Below are positions 25,910-36,968 of a stretch of DNA of 64,000 nt, piece by piece (the first letter of the stretch is position 1; every line of letters begins with the position of its first letter). This DNA comes from Vitrella brassicaformis (lineage: Eukaryota > Sar > Vitrellaceae): contig CDMY01000414.1 in assembly GCA_001179505.1 (NCBI GenBank), positions 18,246 to 82,245 on the forward strand, read 5' to 3'. A program made the translations under genes and the position numbers. The notes below the pieces were generated by a model that saw nothing but the letters and a program-made list of their open reading frames with translations, did no database searches and had not been told where the DNA came from.

Positions 25910-26209
25910 NNNNNNNNNNNNNNNNNNNNNNNNNNNNNNNNNNNNNNNNNNNNNNNNNNNNNNNNNNNNNNNNNNNNNNNNNNNNNNNNNNNNNNNNNNN
26001 NNNNNNNNNNNNNNNNNNNNNNNNNNNNNNNNNNNNNNNNNNNNNNNNNNNNNNNNNNNNNNNNNNNNNNNNNNNNNNNNNNNNNNNNNNNNNNNNNNNN
26101 NNNNNNNNNNNNNNNNNNNNNNNNNNNNNNNNNNNNNNNNNNNNNNNNNNNNNNNNNNNNNNNNNNNNNNNNNNNNNNNNNNNNNNNNNNNNNNNNNNNN
26201 NNNNNNNNN
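25910..26209. other. Assembly gap of 300 N
   Basis: Exactly 300 undetermined bases, a placeholder length, placed between the two units of the duplication. The true distance is unknown. Confidence 0.99.
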
Positions 26210-27331
26210 GCACATCTTCTCGACCTGGCTGGGTTGCATGATAAGCAAGGCATCCTTGCAGAGCGAATGTCATGATCAGCAGCACTGCATTGCCGCAGAC
26301 CACACGATGCTCCTTCATCTTCCCTGATATGGATGCTTGACAAAATCAACGGGACCTCTAGCGAGGACAAGCTCCCAATGCACGTAGAAGGAACAGATCT
26401 CAGGGGAAAAGGAAGAAGAGGCGAGGATGTGTTCGGTGGTAACGGGAGATTTAGGGTGCGCGCTCAGCTCTCAGCTCGCACGTGTAAACACAGACGACGG
26501 GACAAAACGACAAGGGAGGAAGGAGAGAAGGAAGGCGAGGACGAAGGTCGTGTGTCGTGTGTCGCAGGAACGAAGCTGCGTTGGTTTTTTGCGTTTCCCG
26601 CGGTTGTCACTCGGCTGTGTGTCGGCTGATGCTGGTGGTGTCACAGTGGTTGTGGCGCATCTGCTGCCGTGTGGCGTCATGGTGCTGGCGGCGACGCTCC
26701 TCCGAGTCCGATCAGCCAGAGCCGGCCACCCCGCAGCACCCCCTCACCCATCTCTTTGTCGGCGACGACCAGTCCTGTCTGCTCGACCTCAGCACCATCC
26801 TGCAGCTGAGGGCCACCGCGCGATGCTTCTCAGAGGCCTTGTCGTCTGCACAGCTGCGAAGCCGACTCCACACCTCGATTGCCCGCAGCGGCATCGACAC
26901 CCAGCTGGTGCAGTTTGACGAGTCGCTGTGTGGGGGTACTGTGCTGGCGGCCCTGTGGATAGCTGAGGAGGGAGGGCGGTGGGACGATGGCACTGCCGAC
27001 GTGCTGCGGCTGGCCGACCACTGCGGAGCCTGCACGCTGCCCGTTGTGCTGACTGCCGAAGACATCAACACACACGCCAACAAGACGGTCCGTAAGGCGC
27101 ACTTCTGGCGTTTCCCACCCTTCTCTCTATGTCTGTGTGTGTGTGTGTGTGTCTGTTTAGGCGTATGTGTCGGTTCCCCGTGTGATTGCTAAGCTCAAGA
27201 TGGTCGGCCGCCACATCAACCTCGGCGACGGCGTGACGTTCCAGCTGTTTCAACATGGCGACAGGCTGCGGGCCATCAAGGACGAGCCAGGCTTCGAGCT
27301 GACGCTTGACCCACCCGGCCTGCCTGCCGGC
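26210..27331. repeat. Tandem duplication, unit B
   Basis: Second unit of the duplication (offset 1,422 from unit A). At its left edge it retains a copy of the Rieske-gene first exon in minus orientation (ATG at 26318, signal-peptide coding), whose continuation is hidden by the gap, so whether a second Rieske gene exists cannot be told. Confidence 0.9.
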
Positions 27332-28496
27332 CACCTGTATCAACGCCACCGACAGGACCACGACCCACCAGCCAGCAGCCGCATTCGCTATTGTGAAGAA
27401 TGGGAAGCGGAGGATGACGATTCTGAGGTCACCTATGCGTCGGTGTCGCACTTTGCCAAAGGGAAAATCCTTAACTACTTCAATGTGAGCCGTTCGGATG
27501 AGGAGCGGGAGATTGGTAATGACCTATTGAACTCAGAAGATGTCGACAGGGCGATGTCTGATGCTGACAGGTATGATGTACGGAACACGTCAGTCACTCC
27601 GGAGGGCACACATACTCGCGATGTGCGTGTCGTTGGTTGGCTCAGGCGTGGCGAAGGCGGTGGCCGTCTGACTGCCCTGATGACCGGGTCGCCTCACACA
27701 CCAGCTATAGGGTGCTCGACGACCATCTGCAGCGATGGAATGCCAGGTCACCCTCTTGGGCCTGGAATGCTGGTGCAGCTGGTGCTCACGGACAGCAGCC
27801 ACCCCTTCGTCGCGGAAATAATGCTCTGCAACTGCGTCAACGGCAGTCGGGACGAACAAAGTCAGCCGCGATGAGATATGATATAGCCGAAGAGATGGAC
27901 AGGCAAATATGCTTTCTCTCTTTTATTTGCTTCTCTACAGTGTTTGGAATAGATATATCCACAACTGAGCCACGTGTGGATGTCAGCGGCCGCCCCTTCC
28001 CCTGCACGTCTCAGCAGCACTGTGTGTGCCCATGGGGGCCACGGTGTGTGTTCAAGTACGAATCCCCCGCGACCGCCGCGCTGGCGCGGGAGGCGCTGGG
28101 CGATGCGGTGGCGCCCATTGTCTTCGACTGGATAGACGACAGCGACGATGACACCGACGATGACAGCGACGATGACGATGGTGACGATGGTGACGATGGT
28201 ACGCTCTGACCGACCAGACGGGAGGGAACACGTGTGTCAGTGTATGAGGTGTCTTGTCTGTGTGTCTCTGTCTGTGTGATGTAGACGGCAGCAGTGACAA
28301 TGGCGATGGCGATATAGACGACGGCAGCCAAGGGGGCAGCGAAGGTACGCATCGCAAGGGAATACAAGGGGACAACAACACAGATGCCCATCCATCGCCC
28401 TCATCAAAACATGTCGACCTGCATTGCGTGTGTCTGTGTGTCATGACGACAGGTGATGATGCCGCAGCAGATGACTCGCCAACCGATGCCACATGA
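26629..28496 (+). CDS. F-box-like protein, copy B, with acidic C-terminal tail
   Basis: The intact copy. Exon 1 (from ATG 26629; an upstream in-frame ATG at 26557 is possible) holds the F-box-like part. Exon 2 starts AYVSVPRVIAKLKMVGRH and runs to MSDAD near 27571. An intron ending CTGCAG joins in phase to SDGMPGHPLGPGMLVQLVL and FVAEIMLCNCVNG. A further intron with a fine pyrimidine tract (ending near 27940) leads to MFGIDISTTEPRVDV, a Cys-containing CVCPWGPRC segment, and an Asp/Gly-rich tail over three small exons to the stop at 28494-28496. The role is unknown; an SCF adaptor is suggested only by the N-terminal helices. Downstream exon joins are my inference from phase. Confidence 0.55.
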
Positions 28497-29694
28497 GACC
28501 GCGGGGTGAGGCTGGCTGACCACAGTATATGCTTGTGTTGGATGGGGGAGGGTCAATCTGTCTGGTGTGTGTCATGTGGTCATCCGTCGAGTAGTAGACT
28601 TGTGTGTGCGTTTGCGTGCCTCCGGGTGGTGTGTGCGCCTCGGTGTGCTGTTTGTATGAAGCGAGTGCAGCAGATGCGTCTGGTCGTTCCTCAGTACTCT
28701 TCCGTGTCATTTGTGGAATGTGTGTGCAGCCGGAGAGACATAATTATAGTACCCATGCGGGTGAATCGGTGCGTGTAAGGCCGGATTATACATACGTGTG
28801 AGTGTCATCGGTCGTGTGTGAGAATGTGTGTTCGCATTTGACACGATTACGTGAGCTGACTTACGAAGAATCTCTCTCAGCCGACCAATGCTCTCTTTCA
28901 TCATCTCAAATTACTAGCTTAGATGGTGAGTCCGTGTGTCACGTGCATTCGCCTTCCCCCCTGATCCCCTCCCCATCGCCAACACCACATCCATCCATCC
29001 ATTCCACGGATTGAAAAGAAGAAAAGAGAAAGTGTGAGAGAGTCGATCACGGAGCCCCACTGACCAGTCAGTCACCTCTCTTTGGCGGACTAGTCGGGCC
29101 TCTCGGATGCAACACCGCCACACACACTGCAACACACCACACCACACCACACACAGTCACGGAATTGGCTCATCTGTCTGTCTCCTTGAGGGTCTTAAAA
29201 AAGGGTGCGTGTCTGCCGACGCGCACGTGTACTCACACGTCACGTTGACTAACTCACATATCAGCCACACACAGGTACTTGCACAGGCAGGCCATGTCGA
29301 CTCTTTTCAAAGCACGCATTACCAACAGCCCCTCTCCACCACTGATTGACGCCACCCAGACCACAGTAACAACACTATCTGCCAATCACGAGAACAAACC
29401 AGCACACACGCAGGGGTGCCGACAGGCACACGAGAACAAACCAGCACACACGCAGGGGTGCCGACAGGCAGCCGGCCGGCCAGCCAGCCTGTCGGGAAAA
29501 GTGACCGTGACAAAGACATACGCTACTAGCGACCATGTAGGTGTCTATACCATGTACACACAACAACCCGCTACCGATCGACGACAGAGTCGGCACACAC
29601 ATGAGGATAACATGGCACATGCACATGAAGCATCCATCCACCACCACACAGCCAGTCACAGACAGAACAGTGACACAGATCCCTGCCCATCTAT
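28497..29694. other. Intergenic region with a 42-bp tandem duplication
   Basis: About 1.2 kb without a supported gene between two 3' ends. It contains a perfect two-copy 42-bp direct repeat (29387-29428 and 29429-29470), listed separately, and CA-rich simple sequence. Confidence 0.5.
29387..29470. repeat. Two-copy 42-bp direct tandem repeat
   Basis: Two adjacent identical 42-base units beginning CACGAGAACAAACCAGCACA. It lies between genes and its period is too long for a microsatellite. Confidence 0.9.
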
Positions 29695-29932
29695 CTACTC
29701 CCGCCGCAGGTGGTATGGGTGACCATGGCCACCGCAGTGGCCACTGCTGCAGGGATGGTTAACGCAGCAGACAGGCTTGTTATCGATCCACTGGAGGTCG
29801 CCCCTGGCGCACACGTGCTGGACGGGAGCGTGGTCGCACCTGATGCACGTCTCCTCGTCTGCCCCGACCCCCAACACCGGCGGCAGCTCGCCGCCTCGCT
29901 TGAACTCGAGGCCATCCGGACACGAATGACTG

Positions 29933-29965
<33 letters not shown>

Positions 29966-30655
29966 GGGACAGTGGATGGGTCAGGGAGCGCTGTGCCGTG
30001 TTGCTCCGTGTTGCTTACAGTCTCTCTGCGAAGTGCTTGGCGACGCACTTGTCACCGCTCGGGTCGTAGCCAAAGGGGCACCTGAAGTCAGCCGGGTACG
30101 TCTTGGTGATGACGCACAGATGCCTGTGCGCATCAAGGACGCCGCGGGGGCAGTAGGGGTCGCGGGGGGCATACTGGATCCTCCCGGTGTAGGGGCACTT
30201 GGTGTAGCACTTGGTGCCGTCGGCTGTCAGGTGGTAGCCGAAGCGGCACCTGTAGTCGGGAGGGCAGGTTTCCTCTGTGGTGCAGGTGGTGCCCGACAGA
30301 GTCGCGTGAGGGTCCCTGCAGTAGGGAATGCGGTCGGCGTACTGATACAGAACACACTGATTGCCCTCAACCACATAGCCCTAAGAGAGACAGACAGCGA
30401 ACACACCAATGAGTCATGACGTCCTATGTGTGTGTCTGGTGGGTGGGTCAACGTGCCTACCTGCTCAGCGCAGTAGTAGTGGGGCTCGTGACGGAATGGC
30501 TTGAGGCACTTGCCGCCACCGGCGTCATACATGAAGCCGTGCGGGCACTCAGGATGAGGCTCCTCCTTGATCGGGCAATGCTGAGCCGCTGCGAGGGGCA
30601 CACAGGCCGCCAGGAGCGCCAGGACACACGCCACCGCACCACACTTCATCATCAT
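29695..30655 (-). CDS. Secreted cysteine-rich protein, oocyst-wall-protein-like
   Basis: Three exons. The first begins with a clear signal peptide (AVACVLALLAACVPLAAAQ) and continues CPIKEEPHPECPHGFMYDAG. The mature part has many Cys in a repeating pattern, CPxGY/F...C...C, e.g. CPPDYRCRFGYHLTADGTKC and FRCPFGYDPSGDKC, as in apicomplexan oocyst wall proteins (COWP/OWP) and related chromerid proteins. Splice phases fit at GCTGAGCAG|GTAGGC and AGACT|GTAAGC. The C-terminal exon carries paired Cys and a His-rich end (HCGGHGHPYHLRRE). A role in a disulphide-linked cyst or cell wall is inference from family pattern; other EGF-like secreted proteins are an alternative. Confidence 0.75.
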
Positions 30656-30813
30656 CGCTATTGTCGCAGGTCAGGAGGATGGCTGACAGGAGAGAGAGGG
30701 TGCAGCAAGAGATCTGAGATGAGCTGGGGCGCGACGTCTCTTTGTGTAGGAGAGGGAGATCCACCTCCCTCTCCTCCAACCCCAAACTCGAATTCGGTGG
30801 GTTCCTAAACCCG

Positions 30814-30848
30814 AGAAGAATTCACAAACCCAGAACCCTGGCGCGTTG
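30814..30848 (+). repeat. Left copy of 35-bp imperfect inverted repeat
   Basis: Begins AGAAGAATTCACAAACCC and ends CCTGGCGCGTTG. It matches the reverse complement of 32195-32229 at 31 of 35 positions. The two copies bound about 1.35 kb. Confidence 0.85.
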
Positions 30849-31097
30849 TCAAGGGTTTGTAAACCTGAGGTTGGCGGCAAAAGAGGGTTTCTGGGGTGAC
30901 TGGGCCGCGGTGATGCTCCGCCTTCACTTGAAACCATAGGCGTGCATTGATTCTCACAGAAAAGTCAACAATGTCGAATCTGACCATTGTCAGGTACAAC
31001 TTGGAGAGAAGACACGCCGCAAACATCGCAAAAAACAGCAAGAATGAAACAAAAAAAGGTACAAGAATAAAACAAAAATGAAACCCTGTCGCTGCAC

Positions 31098-31237
31098 CGC
31101 TGGCTCTTTAGCTGAAGGGCTGGCCCTGTGGCCGTAGGGCTGGCTTTGCAGCTGCAAGGCTGGCCTTCTGACTGCAGGACTGGCCTTGTGACTGGAGGGC
31201 TGGACATCCACCTGCAGGGCTGGCCCTACAGGCCCTA
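31098..31237. repeat. Degenerate 20-bp tandem array, about 7 units
   Basis: Successive 20-base units follow the pattern GGGCTGGCCTTGTGACTGCA with several changes each. The period is not a multiple of three, so it is unlikely to encode a peptide repeat. It sits inside the segment bounded by the inverted repeats. Confidence 0.8.
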
Positions 31238-31462
31238 CAGGCGGACATGCCAGCCTTCCGGCCACAGGGTAGCTTTGGCGAACAGGTCGCGCCTATTGCA
31301 CCGGCCTAGTGTTTCATCATCCACAAGGCCCCATACATCAGGGCCTTGCAGTACATGCCGCCGCCATTTGAGTCTTACATGCCGTCGCCGAAGCCAGTGG
31401 GAGAGTCTCCAGAGTCTCCACGGCTGTAGTCCACGAGGAGGACGCTGAAGAGACTGAAGAAC

Positions 31463-32237
31463 TCAAGACAGCCAACGCCAGAACTGCTGCACACGCTCCC
31501 AGGACCTCGAAAACAAGACTCTGAGAGAGAAGCAGACAACGGCCATGAAATGAACAGATGCATTCTTCACTCCTGCCTGCTCGACCCGTGACGGCCCACC
31601 TTAGCACTTGGGTGGAGAGGATATCGGTCTCCGTCGCCTCAATGCCCCACTGTCTGAGCTCGAATCGCAGACCACCCACCGTGGCGTCCTCGGGCTTTTC
31701 GACAGGGAAACCTTAAGCGAAGACCTGCTTCGTATACTCGCGCCACAGCTTGGCGCAGCCAAGAATTACGACCGCTTGTTCTGCTGGGTTGTCCCGAGCG
31801 AGTCTCTCCGCCCACGTCTTGCCTGCAGGGGCAACGACAGAGAGCTATTCTCACGCAGACGGACTGTTGTGCATCGAATGCGTACCCTCATCATCCTGGG
31901 CGCCTTCGTTGACTATCTTGTAGGGGAGACTCTTCTTGATCAGTGCGGCGTTCCGTTTCCCCTGCCAATCGGTTCCCCACTGGCGGCTTGATTTCAGCCA
32001 AGCGGTCTTCAGGTCGACCACCTCAGCGCTGGGACCGGTGCCCAATCTCACACGGAGGACGGGGGGCAGGTCTGAGCCTTCCTCTACTTCAGCTTCGAGT
32101 TCAGCTTCACTGGGAGCCGGGGGAGCTGCACACTCACCATCTCCCATCGTTCTCGAGCGGTCCCCGGCCAGAAACAAGTCACGAGGGAGGGCCTCAACGC
32201 GCCAGGGTTCCGGGTTTGTAAACCCTTCTGGGGTCAT
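31463..32237 (-). pseudogene. Hypothetical protein gene with an in-frame stop, inside inverted repeats
   Basis: Minus-strand reading: a first exon from an ATG at 32237 (or 32147, MGDGECAAPP) through LRVRLGTGPSAEVVDLKTAW to DDEG; an intron 31885-31823 with good GT-AG and matching phase; then KTWAERLARDNPAEQAVV...LWREYTKQVFA. A TAA at 31713-31715 interrupts the frame, yet the same frame continues protein-like (PEDATVGGLRFELRQWGIEA) to a third splice and a short last exon ending at 31463. No family recognised. It may be a nonsense-mutated gene, or the stop may end a shorter protein. The upstream ATG lies just beyond the right inverted repeat, so the frame reads through that repeat. Confidence 0.5.
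32195..32229 (-). repeat. Right copy of 35-bp imperfect inverted repeat
   Basis: Partner of 30814-30848 in opposite orientation, with four mismatches. No target-site duplication was recognised outside the pair. Confidence 0.85.
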
Positions 32238-32269
32238 CTCTGACCTGCGGAGCCCTGAACCCTTCCCTT

Positions 32270-33269
32270 ATGGACGATATCTTCACTTCTCTTCGCTCTG
32301 GTGGGCTGATGCATCGAGAGAACATCATGGAGCGCATCCGACAAGAGCAGATGGACAAAAGGGAGCGGCAGAGAAGGTTCGAGGAGCTATGCAAAGATGA
32401 ATCATGCCTCGTCTATGAGCTGCTGTCGATAGAGTACGTAACGCAATTGGCCGCTTATCTGCGGCAGCGAGTCACCTTTCTGAGGGACATCCGGCAGCAG
32501 CAGGAGGAGCAGCAGGAGGAGCAGCAGCAGCAGCAGCGTCCCCCTGCCCGAGAACAAGTTGACATCCTCGAGTATGGAAGACCAACGCAAAGCGATTCGA
32601 TTCGCGTATGTATCCTCTTGATTGATCCTCTTGCATGCTTGTGTGTGTAGGTTGGGGTGCGGCAGAGGGCTTCTGGCGTTCTGCCTGCAGCGAGAGCTCA
32701 GCAACGACGAAGCGCCGAGCCGCCCGATCAGCTATGTGGCCACTGACAGCCACCCGCCCTTCAGTGACCCATGTCTGGGCATGGTGCCGATTGTCTGTGT
32801 GGATGCTGAGGCCGCGCTGCGTCGTTACTCGCCTCTGCTGGTGCTGATATCCTGGATGCCCTTTGCCGTCGACTGGACATCGGCCGTCCGGTTGTCTGAT
32901 GCACTCGAGTACGTGTTGATTGGCCACGGCGAAGGCGGGCTGATGGGCAGGCACTACGAAACATGGGGATGCGTACGCGCCGACCCGCACACAGGGGATC
33001 TGGACCCGCTGATCAGACGACGACTGGATGACAACAGAGTGGGTGATGGCGAGGGAGATGATGACACGTGCTGTTATCCCGAGGGCCCACTACCGGACGG
33101 CTTGCGGCCGTATGTCTGTGATGGGTTCGAGCGTGTGCGTCTGGTGGATCTGCGTGAGCTGCAACTGTGTCGCTTCGATGACCTGGAGAGCATGCTGGTG
33201 GCGGGGGGGCTGTCGACCTCACAGACTAACTCCTTCAGACGGTGGACAAGGGAGGGAGGGAATCATTAA
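32270..33269 (+). CDS. SAM-dependent methyltransferase-like protein
   Basis: Exon 1 encodes a charged coiled-coil-like N terminus and a Gln/Glu-rich run. Splicing at GA|GTATGG (intron 32572-32650, ending TGTGTGTAG) creates ILELGCGRGLLAF, a canonical methyltransferase motif I; the alternative donor just downstream (CGC|GTATGT) gives a frame that stops, which decides the junction. Motif II-like SYVATDSHPP follows, then LLVLISWMPFAVDWTSA, YVLIGHGEGG and HYETWG. This layout resembles a conserved eukaryotic family of unknown substrate. Stop TAA at 33267-33269. Confidence 0.7.
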
Positions 33270-33836
33270 TTAGGCAGCTAGCGAGGAGTGAGCGAGAGTG
33301 GTTCCTTTCGATAAGGCTGTGCAGTACGGCTGTGCGGATGCGTGTGTACTGTGCGGTGCGTGCCAAGCGATGATATATGTGTGGAGTCAGTCAGTCAACC
33401 TTGGAGAGTCTATCTGGTTAAGGAAGGCATGCTCGTCTCCAGGCATTTGACACCATTAAGTATTGCGTGACCGACACAAAGATTCTCCTCCTCGTGTGGA
33501 TGAGAGAGATCTCCTCTACTTTTTGGAATGTCTCCCGTCCATGTGGGCGTGTGGTCCAGATAGATGGATGGATGGCTGGATTGACGGACGACTGACGAAT
33601 GACGAATGACATACATCGTGTCCGTCCGCATCACAGAGACAAATAGTACAGCCGCTGACCTAACGAGCCGACAGACTCCCTCCCTCCCTCCCTCCCTCCC
33701 CGACTCGACCAAGGCTCAACAACAGTCAGGCACTCTGTCTGTCTGTCTGCCAATCTCCCACCGGTCATAAACAAAGCGCCGCGCCCTCTGGTCGGTCTAT
33801 CTTTACACACGCATGTCAGTGAGTGACAGATGAAGG
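33270..33836. other. Convergent intergenic region, no gene seen
   Basis: About 570 bp between two 3' ends, with a CCCT-type simple repeat near 33677-33700. No supported ORF. Confidence 0.5.
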
Positions 33837-35703
33837 CTACCAGCCGCTGAAGTCGAGTTGTGTCCTGATGGCCTTCTTTTTGACGGGCACGGCGGCGTAC
33901 TCCTCCTCTATGTCGCCCTTCTCGGCTATCGTCGTCGGCAGCTGACCACGACCTGCTGGTGCGGAGGACGGGGCGGCCTTGCTAGGTGCTGCACCCGGCC
34001 TGAACGAACGAACGATAAAGACCAACAACACACACCACACACACCGCATAGCATACAGACAGACAGATAGGGCGGGCGTGACCTTTGTTCGCGTGTCGTG
34101 TCGCCCGCCTTAGGTACTGACTTTGCTTTCGCCGCTGCCTTGGGTGCTGCAGCTGCACTGCCGGCCACATACTTGCCGATCTCGTCCGACTCCCTGACAA
34201 ACACACACACACACACACAGACAGATGAATGCATGTGATGTGTGCTTGATGGTGCGGTGCATTCATGTGATGTGTGGCTACTTACCGCTTCGGGTGGCTG
34301 GCCATGGCGTCGAGTGCAGCCCTGTTAGAAAACCACGCCGCATTGGGATCCTCCTGCAGACAGACAGACAGACAGACAGAGAGGAGACACACTCACACCG
34401 TCATCTCATCGCGGTCGTTTGTGTTGGCCGCCTGTCTGCTGTGTGAGTGCGTTTGTGATTGGTTGTGACCTCTGCGGGGTTAAGTTTGTCCTCCTCTTCC
34501 TTCTGGAGCTGCTCCTTGGCCTCGGTGAAGGGGTTGCTGAACACGTGGGTCTCAACTATCCTGGGCGGCACCTGTACCGCACCAACACACAGACACATCA
34601 ATCAGTACTGTGCCCATGGCATGCGTGTGTGCCTTGCTTGGTGGTCTCGTCTCACGAGTGGTTTGTCATTCTTGTCGGTGTCTAGGGCCTCCATAGCCCG
34701 CAGCACGTCCACACCGCCCACAACTGACGGATACAAACAGAGGCAAGGACACACACACAGACGTGACTGGACACATGGACACAAACAGGAGTGCAGTGCA
34801 GTGCAGTGCAGGTGTGTGTGTGTGTGTGTGTGGACTCGACTCACCCCTTCCGAATACGGTGTGTTTGTAGTTGAGGTGCTCGCAGGACTTGAACGTGATG
34901 AAGAACTGAGATTTGTTGGTGTTCTTGCCCGAATTGGCCATGCTCACCACACCCTGGCCCTGATACACACACACACACACACACACATGGTCGCACACAG
35001 CAGCACTAGTCACCCTTCCCGTCTGGCTGCCTGCCGGCATTCGTCCACACACACCTGGTGCAGCAGCTTGGACACCATTTCGTCTCTGAATGGCTTGCCG
35101 TCCTCGAAGGCGCTTTCGCCACCCTCACCAGTGCCCGTCGGATCGCCCCCCTGAATCATGAAACTCGGGATGCACCTGCACACCAAACCACACATACACT
35201 TGCCAGGCGCCAGTGAAGTGAAGTGGTGCAAAGATTGCCTCACTCACTGACCGACTGACCTGTGGAAGATGGTGTCTTTGTAGTATCCCGACTCGCAGTG
35301 TCGTAGGAAGTTGTCGCAGGCCATGGGCGTCAGGTCGGCATGCAGCTCGATGTTCAGACCACCGAGAGTCGTCTCGATACGCACGTACCTGCACTCAGGG
35401 AGACACACACACAGAGAGAGATGGAGAGAGAGAGAGAGAGAGAGAGCCCGTCATGGTCGGTGTAAGTGTGTTGATGTGTTGATGTGTTATGTGACTGACC
35501 CCTTCTTTTTGTTCTTCTTGACTCTGGCGTAGTAGGTCTGCCGCACCTCCTCGCCCGTCATGTCGCGGTACTCAAACCGGGTGTCGATATTCACAGCCGT
35601 CGACGTGAAACTCGCAGCCTGCCTGCAACCATTCCATTCGACAATAAGGCGATGATCAGTTGCATGGGCTTTCCATCCATCCGTCTGTCCGGCCATCGGC
35701 CTA

Positions 35704-35739
<36 letters not shown>

Positions 35740-36968
35740 TGTGCGGATAAGTACTTGCTGGTGGTGAGGAATGAGTGTTTCTTCTTGGCCTCTGGGGGGG
35801 CTGACGCGTCAGCGGGAGCCGGCCTCTTCACGCCTGATCGATATACCGACAGACAACACAACCCATCACATCAGACAAGAGACGACCACACCTGTCCTGC
35901 CTGCTTGTCTCTCTCGTCTGGTCTTACCACCACCACCAGCGGCAGCGGCAGCGGCAGCGGCGGGCTCCTCATCCCCCTCCTCGTCGACAAGTGCCTTGAG
36001 TTTGTCCTTTTCCTTTTGCTTCTGCTCCTCCATTTTCCTCTTCTCCTCGTAGACCCGCTCCATCATGTCAGGCCGCTTGATGTAGGCCGTGCTGCTGCCC
36101 TCCTCGGCCGGCACGCCCGACGCAGACCCTGAACCGGGAACAGCCAGTCCTGCAGATCAGATGGATGACCGACACAACCGACCGACCGACCGACCGACAC
36201 GGCACACACACACATGCATCGATGGCCCTTTCCCCCTCTGTGTGCGTCTGACCGACCTCTTTTGATGTGGTCGAATTCTTCGATTTTCCTGAAGAGGACA
36301 TCCTGCGGGTCCTGGATGGTGATGACGTCGGCCGAGCTGAATGGCTCTCCCGTGATGAGGTCCTTCCAGTTCTTGGCCTTGCGATTGAGCTCCTCGACGG
36401 CCTCCTTGGCGTACACGTGTCCGCTCTTGGCGTTGGCCACGATGGTGCTGCGGTCGGTGAAGACCTTGAACGTCACCGGGCAGTGGTACTCGCCCGCCGC
36501 ATTCTTGTGGAACTTCAAAGGGATCAAATCACCTACGGGAACGAACAGACAGACAGACACGACACAATCACAGCACAGCACATCAGGTCAATCGGATGTC
36601 TTCCGGTGTGGGTGTATGTGTGTGACTCACCCGCTGAGAGCGGTTTTGCGTTGACGGGGTTGCGCTTGTATTTCTTGATGTAGGCAAGAATGCGGGATGC
36701 GTCGAAAACGATGCCCTCTTTGGTGCACACGGGGTCGTCGAAGGGCGAGAGGGAAAGGCCGCAGCAGTAGAAGGGCAGGGCCTTGAAAGGCAGAGCGAGG
36801 TTCTGCTTCTTGTAGCCTCCCCAGTCGCGGCCATACTCACTCGGGATGATGTACAGCTATATGAGGTGGGACACACGCAGCACGCAACGCAACAGGTCAG
36901 ATCTCGTATGCCGATATCTGCATTCTTTTGGACCTCACCTTGTCTTTGCTGTGCTGCTTCTTGCCCAT
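33837..36968 (-). CDS. PPIL2: U-box peptidyl-prolyl isomerase (PPIL2/CYP65 type)
   Basis: Starts [10 protein letters not shown] at 36968, then [15 protein letters not shown] and a U-box ([20 protein letters not shown]...[18 protein letters not shown]), a charged linker with a poly-Ala tract, and a cyclophilin domain ([60 protein letters not shown]). The catalytic Arg of FHR and the QFF motif are present. The C-terminal tail ([11 protein letters not shown]) is typical of the family. About a dozen exons, several with (CA)n on the plus strand, i.e. (TG)n before the acceptor. Orthologues combine E3 ubiquitin ligase and prolyl isomerase activity and associate with spliceosomes in the nucleus. Assignment to the PPIL2 group is firm. 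Confidence 0.95.

Larger units (their letters stand above)
30656..31462. other. Intergenic region with left inverted repeat and 20-bp tandem array
   Basis: No supported gene. It holds the left copy of a 35-bp inverted repeat (30814-30848), an A-rich stretch near 31025-31080, and a degenerate 20-bp tandem array (31098-31237). Confidence 0.6.

Noticed and set aside
27637-28209. Continuous 190-codon frame as a separate gene downstream of F-box copy B
   Set aside because: Its first half is intronic in my model: the alternative frame GMPGHPLGPGMLVQLVL is more protein-like, and a strong pyrimidine-tract acceptor near 27940 explains the second half as a later exon.
30990-31265. Minus-strand open frame with repeated ALQLQSQPYGHRASP-like peptides
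   Set aside because: It simply translates the 20-bp array; the period is not a multiple of three and there is no gene context.
32560-32640. Donor CGC|GTATGT for the methyltransferase intron
   Set aside because: Using it with the 32650 acceptor gives a frame that stops; the upstream GA|GTATGG donor restores motif I.
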